From positions 411,901 to 475,900 of the forward strand of contig NZ_KE387027.1 of NCBI RefSeq assembly GCF_000430045.1: 64,000 nucleotides of DNA, in the 5' to 3' direction. The DNA comes from Calidithermus chliarophilus DSM 9957 (GTDB lineage Bacteria > Deinococcota > Deinococci > Deinococcales > Thermaceae). The notes beneath the pieces were generated by a model. The model ran no database searches, was not told the DNA's origin, and saw nothing but the letters and a program-made list of their open reading frames with translations. Positions within the stretch are counted from its first letter, which is position 1; each line of letters starts with the position of its first letter. The position numbers and the translations under genes are program-made. Below, piece by piece: positions 35,618 to 43,439 of this stretch.

Positions 35618-36307
35618 TTACCGGAGGAGCCGGGCGAGGGCGGCCTCGAGGGCCTCCACCGCCTGCCGGACACGCCACTGCGCCTTGTCGCGCACCCCCG
35701 CCACGTTCGACACCGCGCGCAGCTCGGCCCCGGGCAGCCCCAGCCACAAGCAGGCCTGGGCGAAGGCCGCGCCCTCCATGTTCTCCACGTCGGCCTCCCA
35801 CTTGCGCGAGAGCTCCCTGGCCTCGGTGGGGTTCTCCGACACCAGGTCGCGGGTCAGGAAGCTCCGCACCGGAAGGTCCAGCGTGGCCCGGAGCTCCGCG
35901 GTGAAGGCTTTGTCCAGCGGGAAGCGGTTGTGGAAGTGCAGGGGCGGCGCTTCAGGGCCCCCCACGACGAGCGTCGGGAAGCCCATCCCCTTCATCCCCC
36001 CGTCTTTGATGCCCAGGTCGGCCTGGATCTCGCGCTCGGCCAGCACCGCGTCCCCGACCTGCAACCCCGACTCGGCGTAGGCCCCGGCGATCCCGAAGAG
36101 CAGGGCCCGCCCGACCTTGTGCCGCTGGGCGTAGGCGGCCAGGGTCATGGCGGTGTTGGTCTTGCCGATGCCGCACTCGAGCCACACCCACCCCTGCCCC
36201 CTGATCCCGGCGCGGCCCCGGTAGCTGAAGGGCTTGCCTTTGCCCTCGAGGAAGGCGGCTTCAAACCTCGTGGGGCTCAACAGGAGTAAGGAAGGGTTCG
36301 GTGGCAC
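35618..36307 (-). CDS. mqnB: Probable futalosine hydrolase (MTA/SAH nucleosidase superfamily)
   Basis: A 229-residue nucleosidase. Family blocks are VWLECGIGKTNTAMTL, LLFGIAGAYAESGLQVGD, and VENMEGAAFAQAC, where the Glu of MEGAA binds ribose. The final acidic residue that usually sits in SNVAGxRD is present (AVSNVAGVRD). Thermaceae make menaquinone by the futalosine route, which needs this activity. The alternative is 5'-methylthioadenosine nucleosidase. The GTG start has a GAGGAG RBS. Confidence 0.7.
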   Translation of the reverse strand: MPPNPSLLLLSPTRFEAAFLEGKGKPFSYRGRAGIRGQGWVWLECGIGKTNTAMTLAAYAQRHKVGRALLFGIAGAYAESGLQVGDAVLAEREIQADLGIKDGGMKGMGFPTLVVGGPEAPPLHFHNRFPLDKAFTAELRATLDLPVRSFLTRDLVSENPTEARELSRKWEADVENMEGAAFAQACLWLGLPGAELRAVSNVAGVRDKAQWRVRQAVEALEAALARLLR

Positions 36308-36336
36308 GGATAAACTCCTCTACTTTGGCTACAAGG

Positions 36337-36579
36337 TCACGGATTTCTTCTTCCGCGAGGTCGGCGAGTTGACGTTAAATAAGCTCTCGAGCAGTTTACC
36401 AGGGCGCTTTTCCAGGTTGCCGGGGCCATACCCAAGGGCAGCGCGCCCACGGTGCTTGAGACGGTGGCGCCGTTAGCGGGGGACTGGACCTCGACCTAGG
36501 GGGCTGAGCCGTCGCTGGGGTAGCAGACTGCTAAGACCGCAAACAGAGATGCAGCGATGTGATGTTGAAGGCACTTCAT
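36337..36579 (-). pseudogene. Broken small secreted-protein gene with in-frame TAG
   Basis: The ATG at 36579 opens a signal-like peptide MKCLQHHIAASLFAVLAVCY followed by PSDGSAP and an in-frame TAG (36496-36498). The same frame then continues VEVQSPANGATVSS, a normal-looking exported domain start. A second, shorter copy of the beginning occurs at 37270-37317. Further on, coding-like peptide appears in a shifted frame (LADLAEEEIRDLVAKVEEF, just before the mqnB start), so more than one lesion is likely. Confidence 0.5.
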
Positions 36580-36669
36580 ATTCCGCCCGTATTGGGATAC
36601 CACGGTAATACCTCCGATGATCACGAACTAGATATCTAAAGCGGGGAGGGGGTCTATGAAGGGGCGTAT

Positions 36670-37185
36670 TCACGACGCAGATTGCAGATCCCACGGGCCA
36701 ACGTACCAACGTCCGAAGATAACTATAAGAGAAACTACGAACACGAGGATGGCCGCGAGCCACCCCCATCTCAACTTCTTGTAGACCCTTGCTCCAAGCA
36801 CGGCAGGGGTCAGAAGAACCACCGCGGCTATTGCCCAGCCTAGCCCAGTTTCAACGGTTGGTGGCATTTGCCGTATCAGCCGCTCAGGGAAGCGATTGAT
36901 CCCATTGGGTAGGCCGAGCAGCAAGACGATGGCTATAGTAGCCGCGGACACGCCCCTTACAGCCACAGGGAATGACCCATGCCGTAAAAGGTCACCCCAT
37001 GCCCAGCCGCAATAGACCAGAAACGAGACAGAGAGGAGTAGATAGACATCTAAAAAGAAACTTCTGCCGACAAACGGGAAATATTCATTATAGGGAGTAA
37101 GTATCAGTACTATCAGACTCGTACTGAGAGACAATATCCCGATCATGTCGACAGCTTTGGTCAGTTGATCAACTACTGTGCGCAT
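36670..37185 (-). CDS. Duplicated four-helix membrane protein, copy 1
   Basis: A ~171-residue membrane protein with about four hydrophobic helices. The ATG at 37185 is preferred to an upstream GTG because CTGGAGGG lies 4 nt before it, and the same RBS is conserved in copy 2. Shared landmarks with copy 2 are NEYFPFVGR, YCGWAWGDLLRHGSF, and RVYKKLRWGWLAAILVFVV. Base composition is clearly lower in GC than the flanks. No family is recognised. Confidence 0.65.
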   Translation of the reverse strand: MRTVVDQLTKAVDMIGILSLSTSLIVLILTPYNEYFPFVGRSFFLDVYLLLSVSFLVYCGWAWGDLLRHGSFPVAVRGVSAATIAIVLLLGLPNGINRFPERLIRQMPPTVETGLGWAIAAVVLLTPAVLGARVYKKLRWGWLAAILVFVVSLIVIFGRWYVGPWDLQSAS

Positions 37186-37269
37186 GGAACCCTCCAGAGT
37201 TGCTGACACCTCGTTCACTAGTCGTGCATACGGCCCTCCGGGATTCCCGACGCTATAACACCGATCACC

Positions 37270-37317
37270 TCACGCTCTCACGAATGATGCGGTGATGTGG
37301 TGTTGAAGGCATTTCAT
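37270..37317 (-). pseudogene. Truncated copy of the small secreted-protein start
   Basis: The ATG at 37317 gives MKCLQHHITASFVRA then TGA. It corresponds to the start at 36579 but is cut after 15 codons. It lies in the spacer between the two membrane-protein copies. Confidence 0.4.
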
Positions 37318-37452
37318 GTTCAGCCCCTGTCGGGATGCCACGGTGATACCTCCGATGACCGCTAGAGATCTAAAGCCAGGAGAGGTCTATGAAGGAGTGT
37401 ATTTACGGCGCAATATATACAGCTAGGAATCCACGGTAACATGGCGGGTTCG

Positions 37453-37959
37453 CTATTGCAGCTCCCACGGGCCAAAGTACCAAAGTCCGAAGATAGCTAC
37501 AGGAGAAACTACGAACACGAGGATGGCCGCGAGCCACCCCCATCTCAATTTCTTATAGACCCTTACTCCAAGCACAGCAGGGGTCAGAAGAACCACCGCA
37601 GTTATCACCCAGCCCAGCCCAGTTTCGGCAAATGCCGGCATTTGCCATATCAGCCGATGGGGGAAGGGGTTTATCGCGGTAGGGAGGCCGAGCAGCAAGA
37701 TGATGGCTATGATAACCGCGAACATAACCTTCAAGGCCATAGAGAATGACCCATGCCGTAACAGGTCACCCCACGCCCAGCCGCAATAGACGAGAAACGG
37801 GACAGCAAGGAATAGATAGGCGTCTGTAAAGAAAGTTCTGCCGACAAACGGGAAATACTCATTGAAGGGGATGAGTACCATCATCAACAGACTCGCGCCA
37901 AGGGATAGCGTCCCGAGTACGTCGATAACTTTGGCTGGTTGATCACCCATTATGCGCAC
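37453..37959 (-). CDS. Duplicated four-helix membrane protein, copy 2
   Basis: A ~168-residue paralogue of the protein at 36670. The GTG at 37959 follows CTGGAGGGTTCC, exactly matching the RBS-start context of copy 1 where the codon is ATG. It has the same helices and the same YCGWAWGDLLRHGSF loop. It ends FGPWELQ against VGPWDLQ in copy 1. Retention of frame in both copies despite many substitutions suggests selection, unlike the broken neighbours. Confidence 0.65.
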   Translation of the reverse strand: MRIMGDQPAKVIDVLGTLSLGASLLMMVLIPFNEYFPFVGRTFFTDAYLFLAVPFLVYCGWAWGDLLRHGSFSMALKVMFAVIIAIILLLGLPTAINPFPHRLIWQMPAFAETGLGWVITAVVLLTPAVLGVRVYKKLRWGWLAAILVFVVSPVAIFGLWYFGPWELQ

Positions 37960-38121
37960 GGAACCCTCCAGAGTCGCTGACGCCTCGTTCACCAGTCTTG
38001 CACATACGCCCCTCTGGGATTCTTGATGCTCTAATTGAGCTTCATTCTCACCTCCCCGGTCTAGGTTGCAGCCCCAGAACTACAATCGTGTGGTGCATTG
38101 GTCTCCTATAGTGCCCTTATG

Positions 38122-38520
38122 TCATGGGTCCACCGGTTCCTTGAAGTGGGTAACAGTCCAATCCGTACGGTTAGAACTGCTGATCGCAACTGTATGGTTG
38201 AAGGTGATCCTTATTCTCCCGTCATCCAGGGCATCTACGACCCGCTCGAGAAGTAAGCGCTCGGTTAGTGTTTCCTCGGCGAGGTACGTGATCGGTTGCC
38301 GGAAGATCTCCTGCCACTTGGAATCTTTAGACGGTCTGAACTGAAATACAACCCTCGCGGTTAACGGAGATAGTTGCGGGATCCGAGGCTGGGTGATCAC
38401 GCGTACTTCTCCATATGCCCCTAAATCCCAAAACTCAGAAACATCGTAAGTCGACTCTCACAGCAGTGCCAACAACGTAATGCAAACGATCAGAGCCACC
38501 CCAGGGATAAAACGGCGCAT
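38122..38520 (-). pseudogene. Secreted-protein gene with in-frame TGA right after its signal sequence
   Basis: From ATG 38520 the frame reads MRRFIPGVALIVCITLLALL, then TGA (38458-38460). It then continues open in the same frame for ~110 codons (ESTYDVSEFWDLGAYGEVRV ... TDWTVTHFKEPVDP) to 38122. The downstream part alone lacks a good start (a GTG at 38400 has no RBS). Either a nonsense mutation killed the gene, or the stop is read through. A change of one base would give Cys or Trp. The region is low in GC. Confidence 0.55.
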
Positions 38521-38782
38521 ATTATCCATATGCTACTCGCATACGCTGTTGCGGATCGCGACTTCTACCCTCTCGGCTGCATATTTCTGGCTTCGCCCCA
38601 GCCTTAAAACCGTGATGCTCGCCCCTATCCCAGTCATTGAGGGATTGGGATTGACATCAAGTGGTCCAAGAATGCAGGAATGGGCTGAGTTGAAGGGGTG
38701 GACGACACCCGGCTGAACGATCAGCAGTGTGCGGTGGTCACGCCGTTGCTGCCGCCCCAGCCCGGCAAAGGCCGTAGGCGCG
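38521..38782. other. Low-GC stretch without a recognised gene
   Basis: This is the right end of the low-GC island (about 36.3-38.8 kb). A 78-codon frame at 38480-38716 has no RBS and no protein-like pattern. I see no further feature. Confidence 0.4.
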
Positions 38783-40450
38783 TTAATCCACCACCTTGAA
38801 ACCCAGCGCCTCGGCCCGCTCGACGAAGAACTGAATGTTCTCGCTCTTGGTCTCCCCGCCCAGGCTCTTGCGCTCGAAGGCCCCCTCGGCGGCGAGGATC
38901 ATGGTCTCGGCCAGGCAGGCAGGCACCGCGCCCTCGCCGAAGTGGAGGTTGAGGTTGCCGGTCATGGCGCCGGGCGGGCGCACCACCCCGCCGGGGATGA
39001 CCCGCACGCCGGGGAGCTTCTTCACGCTCTCGTGGACGTCGGGGGGAACGCCCTCGTCGTAGATCCAGGCGCCGGGTTTGACGTGCTCGGGGAAGATCAC
39101 GGCCTGGGGGTCGGAGGTGGCGCTGAAGACGAGGTCGGCCTCCTTGATGGCGGCGATGTCGGTGGTGACGACGAGATCGGGCACCTGGCCCTTGCGCTCG
39201 AGGTTCTTCCGCAGGCTCTCGGCGCTCTTCTCCAGGCGCTCCATGTTGCGCCCCACCAGGATCAGCTTCCCCACCAGCGGGGCGATCTGCCGGGCGATGC
39301 CGAAGGCCACCACGCCGTTGGCGCCCACCACCGCGGCGGTGGTCTGGCGCAGGTCGCGGCCGGTCTGGCCGAAGTGGGCGATGATGCCGGGGATGGCGGC
39401 CTTGACGGTGCCGGAGGTGTAAGCCCCGCCGTTGGTGATCTCGATCTCGGGCACGGCCTCCTGCACCCGCTTGCCCTTCTCGCCCACCACGCTCCAGAAG
39501 GCCCCCAGCCCCAGCACCGTGCAGCCGAGCTCCTTGGCCAGCCGCGCGGCCTGGATGGCCTTCTGGGTGGCGAGTTCGGGGTTGGAGGTGATCTGGTGCG
39601 GCAGCAGCGGCGCCGAGATGAGGTAGCAGCGGATCTCGCGCCCGTCGGCGGTCTTGATGCCGCGCAGCTCGCCGTTCTTCATGGGCCGGATCAGGGCGGT
39701 GAAGCGCTCGAGCAGGCTTTGCGAGACCCAGCCCCGGTCCACCAGGGGCTTGAACCAGCGGAAGCGCGGGCTCTGGAAGAGGTCGTCGAGGGTGAGGGGG
39801 TGGATCATGAAGGCGCACACCGCCTGCTTCTCCGACGGGAGGGGCAGGGGCTCGCCCAGCCTGGGTTCGGTGCCCTCGAGCATGCGCCCGATGTTCTCCT
39901 TGTAGCGCCACAGCGCCAGCCCCAGCAGCGCCAGCGCGGCCACCTTGGCCCAGGCGGCGATGCCCAGCCCCAGCACCCCCAGCGCCAGCAGCGTCACCAC
40001 GGATAACCCGGCCAGGGTCATCCAACCTGTAGCGACCAGCGCGGCGGCGGCGACGACCAGAGGGAGGGCGGTGGCCCAGTAGGGCAGCCCCGCGAAGGAC
40101 AGCCCCACCAGGATGCCCAGCAGAACGAACCCGCCGCGCCCGCGCAGCGTAGTGCCCGAGGTGAGGGCGGGCGGGGGATAGAGGTGGCCCAGGTAAGCCA
40201 GCAGGGCCAGCAGCAGGCCCCCCTCGAGCCCCCACCCCCTTCCCAGCAGCACGGCCAGCAGGCCCTTGAGGAAGTCGAGGCTCGAGGCCAGCACCAGCGG
40301 CCCCGCACCCAGTTGCTTGAGGGCGTTCTCGAGGCCCAGGTTGTAGGCCGAGGCCCAGCGCGGTTCCTGATGGCTCAGACGGCGAACGGCCCAGTACCCC
40401 AGCGGCAGCGAGCCGATGAGGTAGGCCAGGATGCCTAGCACGACGATCAC
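38783..40450 (-). CDS. Fusion of PlsY-type acyltransferase and acyl-ACP-reductase-like dehydrogenase
   Basis: A 555-residue two-part protein. The GTG at 40450 is chosen because it opens directly into the PlsY-like start (VIVVLGILAYLIGSLPLGYW); the longer frame upstream is repeat DNA. Residues ~1-200 are a polytopic membrane domain like PlsY, which makes lysophosphatidate from acyl-phosphate and glycerol 3-phosphate. Residues ~215-555 resemble cyanobacterial long-chain acyl-ACP reductase: YLISAPLLPHQ region, LGLGAFWS, NAD(P) loop VVGANGVVAFG, and Cys512 in PACLAETMIL, matching the acylated cysteine of that enzyme. The chain could channel acyl groups between glycerolipid and aldehyde. The PlsY glycerol-phosphate sites are partly altered (for example YNLGLENA), so acyltransferase activity is uncertain. 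Confidence 0.75.
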   Translation of the reverse strand: MIVVLGILAYLIGSLPLGYWAVRRLSHQEPRWASAYNLGLENALKQLGAGPLVLASSLDFLKGLLAVLLGRGWGLEGGLLLALLAYLGHLYPPPALTSGTTLRGRGGFVLLGILVGLSFAGLPYWATALPLVVAAAALVATGWMTLAGLSVVTLLALGVLGLGIAAWAKVAALALLGLALWRYKENIGRMLEGTEPRLGEPLPLPSEKQAVCAFMIHPLTLDDLFQSPRFRWFKPLVDRGWVSQSLLERFTALIRPMKNGELRGIKTADGREIRCYLISAPLLPHQITSNPELATQKAIQAARLAKELGCTVLGLGAFWSVVGEKGKRVQEAVPEIEITNGGAYTSGTVKAAIPGIIAHFGQTGRDLRQTTAAVVGANGVVAFGIARQIAPLVGKLILVGRNMERLEKSAESLRKNLERKGQVPDLVVTTDIAAIKEADLVFSATSDPQAVIFPEHVKPGAWIYDEGVPPDVHESVKKLPGVRVIPGGVVRPPGAMTGNLNLHFGEGAVPACLAETMILAAEGAFERKSLGGETKSENIQFFVERAEALGFKVVD

Positions 40451-40477
40451 GGCACTAAGATACTCCAGGTGGGGTGG

Positions 40478-40675
40478 GGTAATGCCGGGCGCTGAATGCC
40501 GGTAGCCGAACGCCCAACGCCGATAGCTGATAGCTGATAGCCGATAGCCGATAGCCAACCGCAAAACGCAAGACGCCTTGTTCCCCCTTAGCAAGGGGGG
40601 CTAGGGGGGATACCCCTCCCTGCGGGCGGGGAGGACCGGGGAGGGGCAACTGCGAGCCACAGGCCACGAGCCCCC
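40478..40675 (-). repeat. Composite heptamer repeat element, copy M (reverse)
   Basis: On the + strand: GTAGCCGAACGCCCAACGCC, GATAGCT/GATAGCC heptamers, ACGCAAAACGCAAGACGCC, CCCCCTTAGCAAGGGGGG hairpin, CCCTCCC...GCGGGGAGG block, GAGCCACAGGCCACGAG. Confidence 0.85.
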
Positions 40676-40681
40676 ATTACC

Positions 40682-41422
40682 CTAGACCCGTTCCTCGCTC
40701 CCCAACCGCTCCCTCCGCTGGCTTACCGCCCAGATCGTGCCCAGCACCAAAGCGCCCAGGATGAAGAAGGAGAATTGGGTCTTGTCGATGCCGCTGACGA
40801 GTTCGGGGCGGCTGAGCACCTCCTTGGCGAACTTGTCCCAGCCGCCGAGGGCCAGCTTGGCCCCGGCCAGGGCCACGATGGCGTAGGCCACCGCCTCGAA
40901 GCGGGGGAAGCGCTCGAGCAGCCCCACGAAGACCCCGGCCACGAAGCGCAGGGCCAGGATGCCCACGAAGACCCCGGTGAAGATGATCGCCATGTTGTCG
41001 GAGAGGGCCACTGCCACCAGCACCGAGTCCACGGCGAAGGCCAGGTCGGCCAGCTCGATCTGGGCCACGATGGTCCAGAACTGGCGGGGGGTGACGCTCT
41101 TGAGCACCCCGCCGGCGGTGAGCTCCTCGGGGGCGTGGGCGGGCCTGGCCTTTTTGCCGAAGAAGTGCTTGAAGGCGATGTAGAGCAAATAGACCGCGCC
41201 CAGCGCCTGCACCCACCAGAACTCGATGAGCAGCGCGGCGAAGACCAACGCCAGCCCGCGCAGCACGTAGGCCCCGGCGATGCCGTAGAACAGGGCCCGC
41301 TGCCGCCAGGGCGGGGGCAGCTTGCGCACCATGACCCCCAGCACCATGGCGTTGTCGGCCGAGAGGATGGCCTCGAGCACGATCAGGATGCCGATTACCG
41401 TCAGCGCTTGTCCGATTTCCAC
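40682..41422 (-). CDS. terC: TerC-family membrane protein, second copy
   Basis: A 246-residue membrane protein with about seven helices. TerC signatures are EAILSADNAMVLGVMV near the N terminus and LAFAVDSVLVAVAL in the middle; both carry conserved Asp residues of the metal site. Current knowledge links TerC/YkoY proteins to manganese export or metal loading at the Sec machinery, and others to tellurite resistance. The GTG start has RBS GGGAGGT at 7 nt. It is preceded by a hairpin cluster and the paralogous gene. Confidence 0.85.
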   Translation of the reverse strand: MEIGQALTVIGILIVLEAILSADNAMVLGVMVRKLPPPWRQRALFYGIAGAYVLRGLALVFAALLIEFWWVQALGAVYLLYIAFKHFFGKKARPAHAPEELTAGGVLKSVTPRQFWTIVAQIELADLAFAVDSVLVAVALSDNMAIIFTGVFVGILALRFVAGVFVGLLERFPRFEAVAYAIVALAGAKLALGGWDKFAKEVLSRPELVSGIDKTQFSFFILGALVLGTIWAVSQRRERLGSEERV

Positions 41423-41441
41423 GTCGAACCTCCCAAAGGCA

Positions 41442-41478
41442 CGGCTTTACGTAAAGCCGCCACGGAAGGCGTGGCGGC
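41442..41478 (-). promoter_or_regulatory. Two overlapping hairpins between the terC genes
   Basis: CGGCTTTACGTAAAGCCG (41442-41459) is a perfect palindrome. GCCGCCACG-CCTTC-CGTGGCGGC on the minus strand (41456-41478) is a 9-bp hairpin. They share four bases, so only one can fully form at a time. This is a possible attenuator ahead of the second terC. Confidence 0.45.
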
Positions 41479-41506
41479 GGAAAGGGGCGAAGCGAGGGGG
41501 AGGGGG

Positions 41507-42223
41507 TCAGGTGCTGCTGGGGGAGCGGTCGCTCGAGCGCAGCGCCCACAGCGTGCCCACCACCAGGATCAGCAGCGTGACGCCCAGGAACAGCTCCTTG
41601 GGCAGGTGCAGGGCCAGGGCCTCGTTGTGCAGCCACACCTCAGCGCCCAGGTTCCAGCCCTCGAGGGTGAGCTTGAGCCCGGCCCAGCCCACCACCGCGT
41701 AGGCGACCTGCTCGAGGCGGGGGTAGTTCTCCATCACCCGCACCATCCAGCCCGCGGCCAGCCGGATCAGCAGGATGCCGATGGCGACGCCGGTAAAGAT
41801 CACCCAGAACACCTTGCTGAAGGCCACCACCACCAGCACCGAGTCGATGGCGAAGGCCAGGTCCACGACGTTGACCATCACCACGATGCGCCAGAAGGAC
41901 TGCTGGACGGAGGCCTTGACTTCCTCCTCGGGGGACCGGATCTCGTCGGACTGGCGGCTCAGGAAGAACTTCACCGCGAGGTAGATCAGGTAGACGCCGC
42001 CGAGCACCTGGATCCACCAGATGTTGATGATCACCGTGGCGAACAGCAGGGCCAGACCGCGCAGCACGTAGGCCCCGATAATGCCGTACAGCAGTGCCTT
42101 CTTGCGCAATTCAGGGGGCAGCGGCTTGACCATCACCGCCAGCACCATGGCGTTGTCGACGGAGAGAATCGCCTCGAGGGCGACGATGATAACGATCGCG
42201 AGGATAGCTTCGGCAAGTCCCAT
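41507..42223 (-). CDS. terC: TerC-family membrane protein, first copy
   Basis: A 238-residue membrane protein from ATG 42223 (MGLAEAILAIV). It has the same two motifs as its neighbour: EAILSVDNAMVLAVMV and LAFAIDSVLVVVAF. It differs in its cytoplasmic loop (LSRQSDEIRSPEEEVKAS). The tandem pair may form a heteromer or serve two metals. I looked for the yybP-ykoY manganese riboswitch upstream and could not find its conserved core. Confidence 0.85.
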   Translation of the reverse strand: MGLAEAILAIVIIVALEAILSVDNAMVLAVMVKPLPPELRKKALLYGIIGAYVLRGLALLFATVIINIWWIQVLGGVYLIYLAVKFFLSRQSDEIRSPEEEVKASVQQSFWRIVVMVNVVDLAFAIDSVLVVVAFSKVFWVIFTGVAIGILLIRLAAGWMVRVMENYPRLEQVAYAVVGWAGLKLTLEGWNLGAEVWLHNEALALHLPKELFLGVTLLILVVGTLWALRSSDRSPSST

Positions 42224-42374
42224 CCGTACCAGGGTAGCCCCAAACCCCGCGGCGCACCGCGAGCTACGCCCTGGTGACGCCAAGGCGAAAATCTGCTACA
42301 GTGGTAACCGCGCTTAAAAAAACGGCGAGTGGGGGCGAACCGCGTTTTGCTGTCCCAGACGGCTTTTTGCTGCT

Positions 42375-43343
42375 CTAACGGGCCTTGCCGAAGAGGTAGC
42401 GCAGGCCCGGGGCCAGCCCCTGGCGCCAGGTCATCCAATTGTGGCCGGAGGGGCGCTCGAGGTAGGCGTGGGGGTAGCCCTTGTCCTGCAGCATCGCGGC
42501 GAAGCGGCGGTTGGGGGCTAAGAGCCACTCGATCTGGCCCGTCTCGCAGTAGAAGCGCAGCGGCAGGCGCTCGGCGCCGGCGTACTGCTGGGTAAGCCAC
42601 TCAGGGGCGGTGTAGCTGTCGTCGCCGCCGGGCTCGAGGGTCAGGCAGGCCGACTGGGTGCCCACCACCTGGAAAAGCTGGGGGTTGCGGAAGGCCAGCC
42701 AGGCCGAGACCACCCCGCCCAGGCTGGCGCCCCAAAGCCCCTTCCGCTCGGTCTTGCCGTAGTGGGATTCCACGGCGGGGATGATCTCCCGGAGCAGGAA
42801 TTGCTCGTACTTAGGGTTGAACCAGTACTCGCTGCGCCGGTCCTCGGGCTCGATGAACACCATGCGCACGGGCTCGATCTCGCCGTGCTCGCACAGCGCT
42901 TCGGCGATGTCGGCGAACTGGGCGGTGCGGTAGTAGGCCACGCCGTCCTGGATGTAGAGCGTGGTGCGGGGGGTCTGGGAGGGCTCGTAGACGTAGTAGC
43001 GCCGGGTGCTGCCGAAGGTGGCCGACTCGAGCCGGTGCCGGTGCACGCCCTTGCCCTCGCCGCTGGCCTGGGGCGGGGCCTCGTAGCGGAAGCCGGGGAG
43101 CTCGACGGCGCGGGGGTAGGTCCACCAGGGGTTCTGGGCCTTGTGGGGGTTGTCGGGGTCGGGGAAGGGCTTGCCCTGGTCGTCGAGGAAGGCGTATTCG
43201 ACGTAGGCGTGGGGGGGGAACTCGAGGGTGAGCGGTCCTGAGATGGGGATGGGGCGCTTGTCCCAGTCGGTGAAATCGCCTACCAGGAAGCGGGCGTTGG
43301 CGGGGGGGTGAAAGGTCACGAAGCGCGAGCGTACCTCGACCAT
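42375..43343 (-). CDS. Esterase, enterochelin-esterase (Fes)-like
   Basis: A 322-residue protein. Residues ~1-70 look like an Ig/E-set domain (FVTFHPPANARFLVGDFTDW), as in Fes and CBM48-type modules. The rest is an alpha/beta hydrolase of the esterase D family with nucleophile motif LWGASLGG and His in RPSGHNWMTWR. It is cytoplasmic by sequence. The substrate may be a siderophore, a trehalose ester or another acyl ester. A TAAGCT box on the minus strand (43352-43357) ends 8 nt before the ATG, suggesting leaderless expression. Confidence 0.78.
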   Translation of the reverse strand: MVEVRSRFVTFHPPANARFLVGDFTDWDKRPIPISGPLTLEFPPHAYVEYAFLDDQGKPFPDPDNPHKAQNPWWTYPRAVELPGFRYEAPPQASGEGKGVHRHRLESATFGSTRRYYVYEPSQTPRTTLYIQDGVAYYRTAQFADIAEALCEHGEIEPVRMVFIEPEDRRSEYWFNPKYEQFLLREIIPAVESHYGKTERKGLWGASLGGVVSAWLAFRNPQLFQVVGTQSACLTLEPGGDDSYTAPEWLTQQYAGAERLPLRFYCETGQIEWLLAPNRRFAAMLQDKGYPHAYLERPSGHNWMTWRQGLAPGLRYLFGKAR

Positions 43344-43439
43344 ACGGGGATAGCTTAACGCTCCTGCTGTGTCTTCCGTGGGGAGGGGTTGGTTTGTGGT
43401 GCTTTGGTTTGGTGTCCCCCGCTCCGCCGTCAGGGGCCG

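Larger units (their letters stand above)
36553..38033. repeat. Tandem duplication of a ~700-bp unit
   Basis: Unit 1 (about 36553-37252) and unit 2 (about 37288-38033) align through the small-peptide start, the non-coding stretch CCACGGT(A/G)ATACCTCCGATGA, the membrane gene and its upstream region (CCTCGTTCAC). Copies have diverged by point changes and small indels. Confidence 0.75.

Noticed and set aside
38480-38716. 78-codon plus-strand frame in the low-GC island
   Set aside because: It lies opposite the start of the broken secreted-protein gene, has no RBS and no protein-like pattern.
40451-40594. N-terminal extension of the PlsY-reductase fusion
   Set aside because: Encoded by repeat copy M (period-7 peptide pattern); PlsY proteins begin at the chosen GTG.
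42224-42374. yybP-ykoY manganese riboswitch before terC
   Set aside because: Conserved internal-loop sequences of that motif could not be found; only generic GC-rich pairing is present.
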